Of a stretch of DNA of 6,420 bases, positions 1 through 6,101 are shown piece by piece. Position 1 is the stretch's first letter. Each line of letters starts with the position of its first letter. Source of the stretch: Bacillota bacterium (GTDB lineage Bacteria; Bacillota; Clostridia; Oscillospirales; Oscillospiraceae); NCBI GenBank assembly GCA_009781925.1, contig WQUU01000084.1:1-6420 (forward strand). Direction: 5' to 3'. The position numbers were made by a program, and so were the translations under genes. The notes under the pieces were generated by a model. The model was not told the DNA's origin and searched no databases. It was given only the letters and a program-made list of their open reading frames with translations.

Positions 1-542
1 CGGGGGGCGACGCGGAATATAAATCATTTACAGCGGCATCGCCAGCATTTCAATCCACGCCCCCGCGCGGGGGGCGACGCTTCACCCATCCGCCGCCGCA
101 GTTCCAACTTGATATTTCAATCCACGCCCCCGCGCGGGGGGCGACTTGCGGAGGGGTGCAGGGCGGGAGGCAGTTACAGCATTTCAATCCACGCCCCCGC
201 GCGGGGGGCGACCTATTCAGGACGATTTCACCGCGAGCATTCGGGATATTTCAATCCACGCCCCCGCGCGGGGGGCGACTTTGCAATATGGCTAGTTTGT
301 TTCGGTTTTTGTCATTTCAATCCACGCCCCCGCGCGGGGGGCGACAAATACCGGCTTTTCCGTGGAGATTTGCCAGAACCATTTCAATCCACGCCCCCGC
401 GCGGGGGGCGACAATTAAGCGCCGGATTGTCCGGGTTGCTGATATTTCAATCCACGCCCCCGCGCGGGGGGCGACGCGCTCGGATACGCTTCCTGCAAAG
501 TATGCGGACTATTTCAATCCACGCCCCCGCGCGGGGGGCGAC
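1..542 (-). CRISPR. Type I-C CRISPR array (8 full repeats + 1 partial, 8 spacers)
   Basis: Eight identical 32-nt repeats lie at 47-78, 114-145, 181-212, 248-279, 314-345, 381-412, 444-475 and 511-542. The last 11 bases of a ninth are at 1-11, so the array continues beyond the window. The spacers are at 12-46, 79-113, 146-180, 213-247, 280-313, 346-380, 413-443 and 476-510; six are 35 nt, one 34 and one 31. On the minus strand the repeat begins GTCGCCCC and ends GTGGATTGAAAT, the usual I-C consensus. It would therefore be transcribed leftward, giving crRNAs with an 8-nt 5' handle ATTGAAAT. Inside the repeat a 7-bp stem (CGCCCCC pairing with GGGGGCG around a 5-nt loop) is the expected Cas5c substrate. 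The repeat at 511-542 adjoins the leader, so 476-510 should be the newest spacer. No repeat shows a mutation, so the degenerate distal end is not in view. Spacer targets cannot be determined from the sequence alone. Confidence 0.99.
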
Positions 543-543
543 A

Positions 544-638
544 GCAAAAACAAATAGACGACATTGCAGCGCACGATCGGGATCTATCGATAATGACGGT
601 CTTACATCTTGCCCGATCGTGTTTCTGCCTGTTTTTGC
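544..638. repeat. Nested inverted repeats in the leader
   Basis: The outer pair is GCAAAAACA (544-552) with TGTTTTTGC (630-638), a perfect 9-bp match. The inner pair is CACGATCGGG (572-581) with CCCGATCGTG (612-621), a perfect 10-bp match. The two pairs are nested, with an asymmetric gap of 19 bases on the left and 8 on the right. The 30-base inner loop carries the 8-bp palindrome TATCGATA (585-592), and each inner arm contains the palindrome CGATCG. The structure starts one base beyond the first repeat. It could be protein-binding sites for spacer integration, a fold in the leader RNA, or chance in the A-run part of the outer arm. The inner pair is the more convincing. Confidence 0.6.
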
Positions 639-647
639 GTTAGAACC

Positions 648-677
648 ATATTACTTTCGTAAATATTCTGGTGCGAA
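648..677 (-). promoter_or_regulatory. Possible array promoter (weak)
   Basis: On the minus strand TAATAT (648-653) resembles a -10 box, with TTCGCA (672-677) 18 bases upstream as a poor -35 box. The -35 candidate falls inside one arm of the 670-714 inverted repeat. Transcription from here would start about 100 bases before the first repeat and run into the array. The -35 match is only 4 of 6 and other A/T-rich stretches of the leader could serve, so this is a guess at the site; that the leader carries a promoter is expected from family knowledge. Confidence 0.25.
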
Positions 678-714
678 CATCCCTGTGTTTTCCTGTTCGC
701 TTTCGGTTCGCACC
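670..714. repeat. Inverted repeat just downstream of cas2, with an extra half-site
   Basis: GGTGCGAAC (670-678) and GTTCGCACC (706-714) are a perfect 9-bp inverted pair separated by 27 bases. The loop contains a further GTTCGC (695-700), giving a direct repeat GTTCGC-N5-GTTCGC with an 11-bp period (695-700 and 706-711), about one helical turn. The element lies 8 bases past the cas2 stop codon. No T-run follows on the minus strand, so it does not look like an intrinsic terminator. The arrangement resembles an operator or integration-factor site, but no binding protein can be named. Confidence 0.45.
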
Positions 715-721
715 TGCATTC

Positions 722-1012
722 TTAGACGATCAGAGGTTCTGTCACGTCGAAAGAGGGCTTTGCGCCGTAGTGCTCCACTTTGCTCTTATAGTGATTCCCC
801 AGCGAATAAAACCGCAGGCTGTCCGTTTTCTCGTCCATGATCTTCAGCAGCTTGGCCCGCACCATGACCAACTGCGCCGCGTCGAGCTCGCACTCGAACA
901 CCGACATCTGCACGCGCCGCCCGTAGTCCGTGCAGGTCTTCGCGATCTGCCGCAGCCGCTTTTTCCCTCCCGCCGTCTCCGTGTTTACATCATATGTAAT
1001 AAGAACGAGCAT
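722..1012 (-). CDS. cas2: CRISPR-associated protein Cas2 (type I-C)
   Basis: This 96-residue protein is the dimeric core that bridges two Cas1 dimers in the spacer-integration complex. It has the ferredoxin-like Cas2 layout: a first strand MLVLITYDV carrying the conserved Asp8, a basic helix around GKKRLRQIAK, the central QMSVFECEL segment (about 35-43), a strand at LRFYSLG (about 66-72), and a C-terminal PLIV strand of the kind that contacts Cas1. The length is normal for I-C Cas2. An upstream in-frame ATG would add six residues, but the ATG at 1012 gives the canonical start. It has GAGG six bases before it and lies 8 bp after the cas1 stop codon. It is the last cas gene before the leader. 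Identification is secure. Confidence 0.97.
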   Translation of the reverse strand: MLVLITYDVNTETAGGKKRLRQIAKTCTDYGRRVQMSVFECELDAAQLVMVRAKLLKIMDEKTDSLRFYSLGNHYKSKVEHYGAKPSFDVTEPLIV

Positions 1013-1020
1013 TGAAAACC

Positions 1021-2052
1021 TCACTTCCACAAAAACGGCGGGTACTCATCGAGGTCTCCGCGCAGGAAGCGCGCCAGCAGCAGCGACTGGACGTGTGGCA
1101 CGAGCCCCCACTCGATTTTCTCATTCAAATATGGGTGCGTGATCTCCTCTTGCTTGCGGGTCTGCCAGGCGCTGAGAAAGATTTTGCGCGCCTCATCCGT
1201 GAGCCGGACGGCGCCATTTTCCTGCTGATGAAATCCGGAAGCGTCGATCTGCCGCAGATTGACAAGCGACAGCACAAAGCGGTCGGCATATACGGCGCGC
1301 AGCTCCTCCATCAGGTCAGCGGCCAAGGAGCGCCGGCCCGGCCTGTCCCGGTGCAGAAATCCGACAAAGGGATCCAGCCCCACCCCGCGCAGAGCGGCGG
1401 CCACATCGTTTGCCAGCAGAGCGTAGGCAAAGGAGAGCAGCACGTTCATGTTGTCCGTCGGGGGGCGGCGGCTGCGCGTCCGGAAGAAAAAGACGTCCTT
1501 CGACTGCAAAATCAGCTCGTCGAACACGGAAAAATACCGCGTCGCAGCCTCGCCCTCAATCCCGCGCAGTTCCTCGAGACCGCCCGCCTGCCGGAGCGGT
1601 TCGAGAGCTCTTGCGATCCCCCGCGCCGCCGCTTTAACCCGCTCGGCGTCGATGCGCATTTCGTGGTCGCGCAGGGCGCGCTCCAGCACCCAGCGGCTGT
1701 TGTGAAGCTTGCCGGTCAGGATGTTTTTCGCGATTGACGTACTCTGAGACATGTCATCCGCCGCGCGGTACTGGGTTCTGCGCAGAACCACGTTCCCTTG
1801 CTCAATGCCGGAGATATCCGCCAGGAAACGGCCGCTCTGGGTGAAAAACGAGAGCGCGATCTTCCGCTCGGCGCAGGCGCCCATCAGGGCCGGGGATGCG
1901 CCCGTATAGCCGAAGCTGACGATCCCCTCCAGGTTGTGGAGCGGCACCCGGAGCAGGGTCTCACTCTCCCGCAGCACGATGATGTTTTCCCCGTCCAAGG
2001 AGAGATAGGCCTCCGGCGTGGTCACATATAGGACGTTTAGCAGTTTTTTCAC
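1021..2052 (-). CDS. cas1: CRISPR-associated endonuclease/integrase Cas1 (type I-C)
   Basis: Cas1 is the metal-dependent integrase that inserts prespacers at the leader-repeat junction. The 343-residue reading starts (V/M)KKLLNVLYVTTPEAYLSLDG, the usual I-C N-terminus. The N-terminal beta domain runs to about residue 90 and the helical catalytic domain follows. Likely metal ligands are Glu166 in GIEGEAATRYF, His234 in GFLHRDRPGR, and Asp246/Glu249 in AADLMEELR (aligned from memory of the family). The chosen start is GTG at 2052, whose GTGA overlaps the cas4 TGA by four bases. GGGAGG lies 10 bases upstream. The frame stays open to an ATG at 2127, but that would add 25 residues unlike any Cas1 and overlap cas4 by 79 bp, so it is rejected. 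The overlap suggests translational coupling to cas4. No truncation or missing motif is seen. Confidence 0.97.
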   Translation of the reverse strand: MKKLLNVLYVTTPEAYLSLDGENIIVLRESETLLRVPLHNLEGIVSFGYTGASPALMGACAERKIALSFFTQSGRFLADISGIEQGNVVLRRTQYRAADDMSQSTSIAKNILTGKLHNSRWVLERALRDHEMRIDAERVKAAARGIARALEPLRQAGGLEELRGIEGEAATRYFSVFDELILQSKDVFFFRTRSRRPPTDNMNVLLSFAYALLANDVAAALRGVGLDPFVGFLHRDRPGRRSLAADLMEELRAVYADRFVLSLVNLRQIDASGFHQQENGAVRLTDEARKIFLSAWQTRKQEEITHPYLNEKIEWGLVPHVQSLLLARFLRGDLDEYPPFLWK

Positions 2053-2720
2053 AGCTCCGCCGCCTCCCTCAGTGCGGACTCGATGTACTGCGCGGCAGTC
2101 CGGCTCTTCAACAATCCCGGTAGACACACCGTGTTTAAGGAGCAGCGCTGGCAGGATTTTGTGGGCTTGACGCGGGGCGTGTAGCGCCGGTCATAGTAGC
2201 CGTGCATCTCGGAGAACATGGCCCTGACCGCTGCGCGCAACTCGTCCGTCAGCATGACGGTCTCGCGGCGCCTTGTCTCCCCGTAGTACAGGCAGCTCTC
2301 CTCAATTTTAGGGCAGCCCAGCATCTCCTCGAGGCAGATGGCCTGCGCGGCCAATTGGAGCCTGTCACAATCTTCCGCTTTAGACTTGCCGCGCTTGTAT
2401 TCGACGATCCGCGGCAGCCAGCGCCCCTTGCGCCCGAAGAGTTCCACGCCCCGCCCGTCATCCCGCAGGAATTCCACTATGTCGCACTGCCCGGAAGCGC
2501 CAAGCTCCGCCGAATGCACCGCCATATCCCGTGTGACGATCAAGTCTCCGCGTTTCTCCGCAAAAAACGGGTCGTGGGCCTTTTCGTGCAGCAGCCGCCC
2601 CTCGGCGGTGAGCGCGTTCTCTCCCCAAAGCTGTTCAATGTGGATCAGTGCCCACTGCCGCCGGCAGAAGGAGAAGTGCTGGATCCCGGACAGGGGGAGA
2701 TAGTCGTCCTCTTGGTACAT
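2049..2720 (-). CDS. cas4: CRISPR-associated exonuclease Cas4 (RecB-like, Fe-S)
   Basis: Cas4 trims prespacers and fixes PAM choice and orientation together with Cas1-Cas2. The 223-residue protein shows the RecB-family nuclease signature: His45 in GRLLHEKAH, Asp80 in GQCDIVEF, Glu107 and Lys109 in IVEYKRGK, and the QLAAQA motif at 122-127. Four cysteines fit a 4Fe-4S cluster: Cys19 in FSFCRRQWAL, and Cys190, Cys193 and Cys199 in CQRCSLNTVC. Nuclease and cluster residues are all present, so it should be active. The ATG at 2720 comes one base after the cas7c stop, with GGGGAG only four bases upstream, a rather short spacing. Its 3' end overlaps the cas1 start by four bases. It is separate from cas1, not a Cas4-Cas1 fusion. 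Confidence 0.97.
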   Translation of the reverse strand: MYQEDDYLPLSGIQHFSFCRRQWALIHIEQLWGENALTAEGRLLHEKAHDPFFAEKRGDLIVTRDMAVHSAELGASGQCDIVEFLRDDGRGVELFGRKGRWLPRIVEYKRGKSKAEDCDRLQLAAQAICLEEMLGCPKIEESCLYYGETRRRETVMLTDELRAAVRAMFSEMHGYYDRRYTPRVKPTKSCQRCSLNTVCLPGLLKSRTAAQYIESALREAAEL

Positions 2721-2721
2721 G

Positions 2722-3543
2722 TTACTCCCCGCCGAGTTCTTGGATGGAGATTCCCTCCAGCCGCGTCAGCGTATAACTGCCGTCGGGATTGACCGTAAGG
2801 CTGCGGTGTACTTTCGCCGAGGAGAGGGTCTGATCCGTATGAATCCACCAGATCACTTTCAAAACTTCCATACTCCCGGCAGGCCGGGCCGAGGACTCAT
2901 CATTCTCAAACATCTTTTGCAGGGCGCTCTTCAGCTTTTCCGCGTCCGCGTCGGAAAACTCGGTCTTCTCCGCCAGTTGGCGGTTGATGCTGCCATAGGA
3001 CACATAGACGCCCCGGTCAACCCGATGCTTCATGCCCATGGTATCCCCGGATTTTTTGGACGGATCCTTCGTGTTCGTGATGAGATTCACACTCTTCGTG
3101 ATCTGTGTGCTGCTCACATCCACCGGCTCGACGGAAAAGGCGCTCTGGATACTCACGGGGCCCCGGATCGCGATGGACGCGCTGCTGTCATCCACGCCGG
3201 CCAGCACCTGGCCGAAGGCCCGGACATCAAACCACTGCTTACAAGCGGCCCTTGCTTTCTTTTCTCCGTCCTTTTCCTTGGCAAGGGCTTTAATTTTCTC
3301 ATTGGCGTTATAGCGGTCTTTGATGCTGCGATATCCATCCTTGCGGTAGTCGTCCGACTGGATCAGGATCGCCTCGCCGTCGTCCAGCAGACGGTTCCTG
3401 ATCTTGCGCTTTAGGCATACGTCGCTGATCTCTCCATAGCCATCGTAGTTGACCCGGGGGCGGTTCCCATTTAATGGATCTCCGTTGGGGTTCGCGTTGG
3501 TGACGCCGATAATCACCGCAAAATCAATCTTTTTGCTCAGCAT
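2722..3543 (-). CDS. cas7c: Cascade backbone subunit Cas7c (Csd2)
   Basis: Cas7 polymerises along the crRNA spacer and forms the backbone of the I-C interference complex. The 273-residue protein has family motifs in order: the N-terminal strand FAVIIGVTNANPNGDPLNGN (8-27), ISDVCLKRKIRNRLL (39-53), QWFDVRAFGQVLA (103-115), the IRGPVSIQSAFSVEPV stretch (126-141) followed by SSTQITKSVN, and RGVYVSYGSIN (177-187). The length is at or slightly below what is usual for Csd2. The ATG at 3543 lies inside the 3' end of cas8c, a 20-bp overlap in another frame, with GAGGAG seven bases upstream inside cas8c. This arrangement should couple its translation to cas8c/cas11c, although Cas7 is needed in several copies per complex. 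The assignment is secure from motifs and position. Confidence 0.97.
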   Translation of the reverse strand: MLSKKIDFAVIIGVTNANPNGDPLNGNRPRVNYDGYGEISDVCLKRKIRNRLLDDGEAILIQSDDYRKDGYRSIKDRYNANEKIKALAKEKDGEKKARAACKQWFDVRAFGQVLAGVDDSSASIAIRGPVSIQSAFSVEPVDVSSTQITKSVNLITNTKDPSKKSGDTMGMKHRVDRGVYVSYGSINRQLAEKTEFSDADAEKLKSALQKMFENDESSARPAGSMEVLKVIWWIHTDQTLSSAKVHRSLTVNPDGSYTLTRLEGISIQELGGE

Positions 3544-3937
3544 ATTCTGTCTCCTCTTCCATATTTTTTGTGTTCAACGCCCTGCGCTGCAGGGAATAGC
3601 CCATCAGATATTTTCCGCTCAAATTGCTGTCGCTCTCAAATGTGTTCTCTGGAAAGAGGGCCATGATGGCATCTATCTGCCGCTGGTACCATTCTCCGAT
3701 ACCGATCCGGTACAAGTACTGCATGTATGGCGGCAGTTGTTGAGAACGGATCAAATTCCACGTTCGGAAAGGCTTAACCGCAAAGGCGGACATGTACCGC
3801 ACCGCGTTTGTGGGGCGCTTGTCGGTGTCGTTCCCGCCAGTCTGCCGATACCGCGCATAGCTTTCGATCCGATCCGCCAGCGCCAGCAACCTGCCATAGA
3901 GATAGTCCCGATCCCTGCATGTGCTGTCCAGCTCCAA
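3524..3937 (-). CDS. cas11c: Predicted internal translation product Cas11c (small subunit)
   Basis: Type I-C loci are known to make a separate small subunit, Cas11c, from an internal start within cas8c. Here a very strong ribosome binding site AAGGAGG (3946-3952) sits eight bases before an in-frame TTG at 3937, which is Leu478 of Cas8c. Starting there gives 137 residues, (L/M)ELDSTCRDRDYLYGRLLALA and onward, sharing the Cas8c stop codon. The size and helical, charged character fit a Cas11 small subunit. The site is encoded by the Lys-Lys-Glu-Glu run before Phe-Ser-Leu. The existence of a Cas11c product is expected from family knowledge; the exact start is my inference. The nearest later in-frame ATG codes for the Met in VRYMSAF, too late to give a full small subunit. 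Confidence 0.75.
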   Translation of the reverse strand: MELDSTCRDRDYLYGRLLALADRIESYARYRQTGGNDTDKRPTNAVRYMSAFAVKPFRTWNLIRSQQLPPYMQYLYRIGIGEWYQRQIDAIMALFPENTFESDSNLSGKYLMGYSLQRRALNTKNMEEETEYAEQKD

Positions 3938-5368
3938 AGAAAACTCCTCCTTTTTGTCCGTATAATATTTTCTCACGATGGCGCAGGCCACGCTTACCGC
4001 ATTTTCCCACTTGGGCTTGTCCCACCCGCCGTCCTGTTTGTCATAGGAAAACGGATTGGAGACGCGCTTTACCGCGGCGTCCAGCCGGCCCCTGTCGATC
4101 CGCTCGCCGTTCAGAATACAGTGCAGGAGCCGCTCCCGGCCCTGTTTTCTGATCTTGTCGTAGCCCTCGCCTCTCGGCTCGCCGAACACGGCCGCGATGA
4201 TCCGGTCAGCGCTGGGCGTGGAGACAGCGGCCCTGCCGCCCTCCCAGAACCACCACCGGCAAGAGGCGTGCCATGACACAATGCGGTCAATGTATTCGTT
4301 CTCAGGCAAATCCTGGTAGTATGTGACGGCCATGCGCCCCGTAGTGGCCGCGTCCACGACAAGAACAGCAATGTGTCGCTTCCCATAGTTTTGTAATTGC
4401 CTGGCATTGCCTTTGCCGGCGAGTGCGCTTCGGAACTTCTTTGCGAAGTCGCTGTCAAGTTCGCCTACCGCCGCGATGACTTTATCCGTTTCGGTCTGTC
4501 CCGGTTCGTTATATACGCCGAGGGAGTCCAAAAGTCCCTGCGTACTCGCAAGAGGGGGCGGTGCGGCACTGCCGTCCTCTACCGCCCAGGCAACGATGGC
4601 CTGGCTGTCACAGCGGTATCCCTGGGTCGCGATGAGATATTTGAGCATCGCATGGGCCTGATGGCTCGCCTTTGCGCTGATGGCGTTGGCCTGATACGGC
4701 TTTATAAAGCGCCCACGGTAGGTGTAGTTTGCCTCATCGTTGCAGCTGATGAGTTTTGCCCCGTTCGCGGCGGGGTTGACGCCCTTTGGGTGTTTTAGGT
4801 TGACAGGGGCCGTTTCTCCCGTGACGTAGCACAGTGTCTTGTCTTCCGGCTGCGTGGTTTCACAGTACGCCTGCCATGCGGCGGCGACAGCGCTGTCCTC
4901 CCAGAGATGCGGCGTGAGATCGCCGGGAGTCTGTACCGAAAAGCGCACAAACAGCTTAGGATTTTCGGCCTCAATGCCGGAGGCCTGCAGATCGCCAATC
5001 AATGTGCCGCCTTCGACATACTTGCACACGGCCTCCACCTTCGGGTGATATCCGCTCCACGCCGCGAGTTGCTTGAAATACATACCGCGTCGCTTCTCGT
5101 CCGGAGCGAGGTATCCGATCTGCTCATGCAGCGGATGCGCCGCGGGCGCGCTTGTGCGGGAGGCGGAGTCCTCCGTACAAGGGATGGGGATGTTCAGTTT
5201 TCCCGCCTCGGCGCGGCAAAAGTTTCCCTGGCCGTCGATGGTGACGCAGACGTCCGTGTTCATCGCCATGTGGTTCGGCGGCAGCAGGATGTTTCCCTTC
5301 TCGTCCGCCACGCCGACGATGCTCGTGAGCCGGTTATAGGTCTCGGCCAAATTTCCAAACCAACTCAA
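3524..5368 (-). CDS. cas8c: Cascade large subunit Cas8c (Csd1)
   Basis: Cas8c recognises the PAM, helps open target DNA and recruits Cas3. The 614-residue protein is of normal Csd1 length. It begins MSWFGNLAETYNRL, as this family does, and carries the Csd1 signature block at about 180-221: CYVTGE, HPKG, AKLISCND, YTYRGRF. A conserved-looking segment follows (KASHQAHAMLKYLI, about 233-246), then RHIAVLVVDAATTGRMAVTYYQ (331-352). The last ~135 residues are mainly helical and match the small-subunit-like domain that is also made separately as Cas11c. The start is TTG at 5368, preceded by AGGAGG with 10 bases between. It overlaps the cas5c stop codon in the string TTGA. No in-frame ATG nearby gives a better start; the next Met is at residue 34. 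The 3' end overlaps cas7c by 20 bp. Confidence 0.97.
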   Translation of the reverse strand: MSWFGNLAETYNRLTSIVGVADEKGNILLPPNHMAMNTDVCVTIDGQGNFCRAEAGKLNIPIPCTEDSASRTSAPAAHPLHEQIGYLAPDEKRRGMYFKQLAAWSGYHPKVEAVCKYVEGGTLIGDLQASGIEAENPKLFVRFSVQTPGDLTPHLWEDSAVAAAWQAYCETTQPEDKTLCYVTGETAPVNLKHPKGVNPAANGAKLISCNDEANYTYRGRFIKPYQANAISAKASHQAHAMLKYLIATQGYRCDSQAIVAWAVEDGSAAPPPLASTQGLLDSLGVYNEPGQTETDKVIAAVGELDSDFAKKFRSALAGKGNARQLQNYGKRHIAVLVVDAATTGRMAVTYYQDLPENEYIDRIVSWHASCRWWFWEGGRAAVSTPSADRIIAAVFGEPRGEGYDKIRKQGRERLLHCILNGERIDRGRLDAAVKRVSNPFSYDKQDGGWDKPKWENAVSVACAIVRKYYTDKKEEFSLELDSTCRDRDYLYGRLLALADRIESYARYRQTGGNDTDKRPTNAVRYMSAFAVKPFRTWNLIRSQQLPPYMQYLYRIGIGEWYQRQIDAIMALFPENTFESDSNLSGKYLMGYSLQRRALNTKNMEEETEYAEQKD

Positions 5369-6087
5369 GCGGGATCACCCTCCTCCGCGAACCTAAAATT
5401 TTCACCCGGAACAAACCGCTTGAACTGATAGTCTCCGCCGTACTCCCGCACCGTTCGGCGCAGCGCCACATCTCGCGGGTCGGCAAATTCGATGACACTG
5501 TCCTGCATCGTCTGATGCCACAGGCGAACGCTGAGCTCGTTTTGGCCGGTCTCATCCGGGTAGCCGAAGCTATGGAACATAAGGCCAAAGTTCAGCGAAC
5601 CGTAGTTGTCGTAAAATCCCTCACCTTCGCCGAAGACGCAGGGCTCCACATAAGCCTGGCACTCGCGCGTCCCCAAAAACACGTCCCGCCGTCCCCCTTG
5701 TGCGATACAGCGCTTGGCGATGTTGTGGTGCTTGTTCTCGTCGCGGTCTCCAGCCAGGTCGGGACGCTGTTCGTTCCACTCGAAATGCGCCGAAACCTGG
5801 TAGGCCACATCCTTGAGATAGGTGTAGCACGCCAGCTCATTGCCTCCATTCATCTTGACAGGGCGGATGCCCTTGCTCTCCGTCTGGATGCGGTTGAGCA
5901 CCCGTACCGCGTCGATATACCATATTATGGTAGGTTTCCAATAGCAGCTTTCTATCACCCCCTTCAGCGCCTGATAAGTCGGCGTCTGGTAGCTGAATTT
6001 CTCGCCGCCAGTCCGCGTGATCGGATCGGAAAACAACGCATATCTGCCGTAGACCAGAAACTGTACTGCATTTCGCTTTTCTGCCAT
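5365..6087 (-). CDS. cas5c: Pre-crRNA endoribonuclease and Cascade subunit Cas5c (Cas5d)
   Basis: In I-C systems Cas5c replaces Cas6: it cuts the pre-crRNA within each repeat and stays bound to the 5' handle in Cascade. The 240-residue protein shows the full family pattern: NAVQFLVYGRYALFSDPITR (6-25), GGEKFSYQTPTYQALKG (27-43), YWKPTIIWYID (49-59), IQTESKGIRP (67-76), ENKHHNIAKR (117-126), GGRRDVFLGTRECQAYVEPC (131-150) and FGEGEGFYD (152-160). Tyr49, Lys119 and His120 line up by motif with the Tyr-Lys-His catalytic residues described for Bacillus halodurans Cas5d. The ATG at 6087 is chosen because AGGAGG (6098-6103, overlapping the cas3 stop) lies 10 bases upstream and homologs begin here. 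An in-frame GTG at 6111 would add eight residues and overlap cas3. The stop codon overlaps the cas8c TTG start. Confidence 0.97.
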   Translation of the reverse strand: MAEKRNAVQFLVYGRYALFSDPITRTGGEKFSYQTPTYQALKGVIESCYWKPTIIWYIDAVRVLNRIQTESKGIRPVKMNGGNELACYTYLKDVAYQVSAHFEWNEQRPDLAGDRDENKHHNIAKRCIAQGGRRDVFLGTRECQAYVEPCVFGEGEGFYDNYGSLNFGLMFHSFGYPDETGQNELSVRLWHQTMQDSVIEFADPRDVALRRTVREYGGDYQFKRFVPGENFRFAEEGDPA

Positions 6088-6101
6088 CCTGCCATGTCCT
6101 C

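Larger units (their letters stand above)
543..721 (-). promoter_or_regulatory. CRISPR leader between cas2 and the array
   Basis: This 179-bp non-coding stretch separates the cas2 stop codon from the first repeat. It is visibly richer in A and T than the flanking genes. Its position and the repeat orientation make it the leader: the place where array transcription starts and where Cas1-Cas2 inserts new spacers, next to base 542. It holds three perfect inverted-repeat pairs, annotated separately at 544-552/630-638, 572-581/612-621 and 670-678/706-714. The assignment rests on location and orientation; no leader motif was matched to a known family. Confidence 0.9.

Noticed and set aside
156..557. 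Second plus-strand reading frame of 133 residues across the array
   Set aside because: The same artefact: repeat units translated in another frame, with no independent protein features.
670..714. Intrinsic terminator after cas2
   Set aside because: The inverted repeat has a long 27-base loop and no T-run on the minus strand after the second arm.
1..721. Array transcribed from the plus strand
   Set aside because: The ATTGAAAT handle is at the repeat 3' end only on the minus strand, and the leader and cas2 lie on the base 542 side.
109..840. Plus-strand 243-residue reading frame with repeated FQSTPPRGGR, ISIHAPARGA and FNPRPRAGGD peptides
   Set aside because: It is the CRISPR repeat translated in successive frames, continuing across the leader and into antisense cas2. 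These peptides are a familiar false annotation of I-C arrays.
1012..1737. Plus-strand 241-residue reading frame opposite cas1
   Set aside because: It is the antisense shadow of cas1, whose catalytic motifs and family length show the minus strand is the coding one.
1021..2127. Longer Cas1 start at the ATG at 2127
   Set aside because: It would overlap cas4 by 79 bp and add 25 residues not seen in Cas1 proteins; the GTG at 2052 with GGGAGG upstream gives the standard N-terminus.
3449..4276. Plus-strand 275-residue reading frame opposite cas7c and cas8c
   Set aside because: It spans the cas8c/cas7c junction in antisense and shows no recognisable domain; long antisense frames are common in GC-rich genes.
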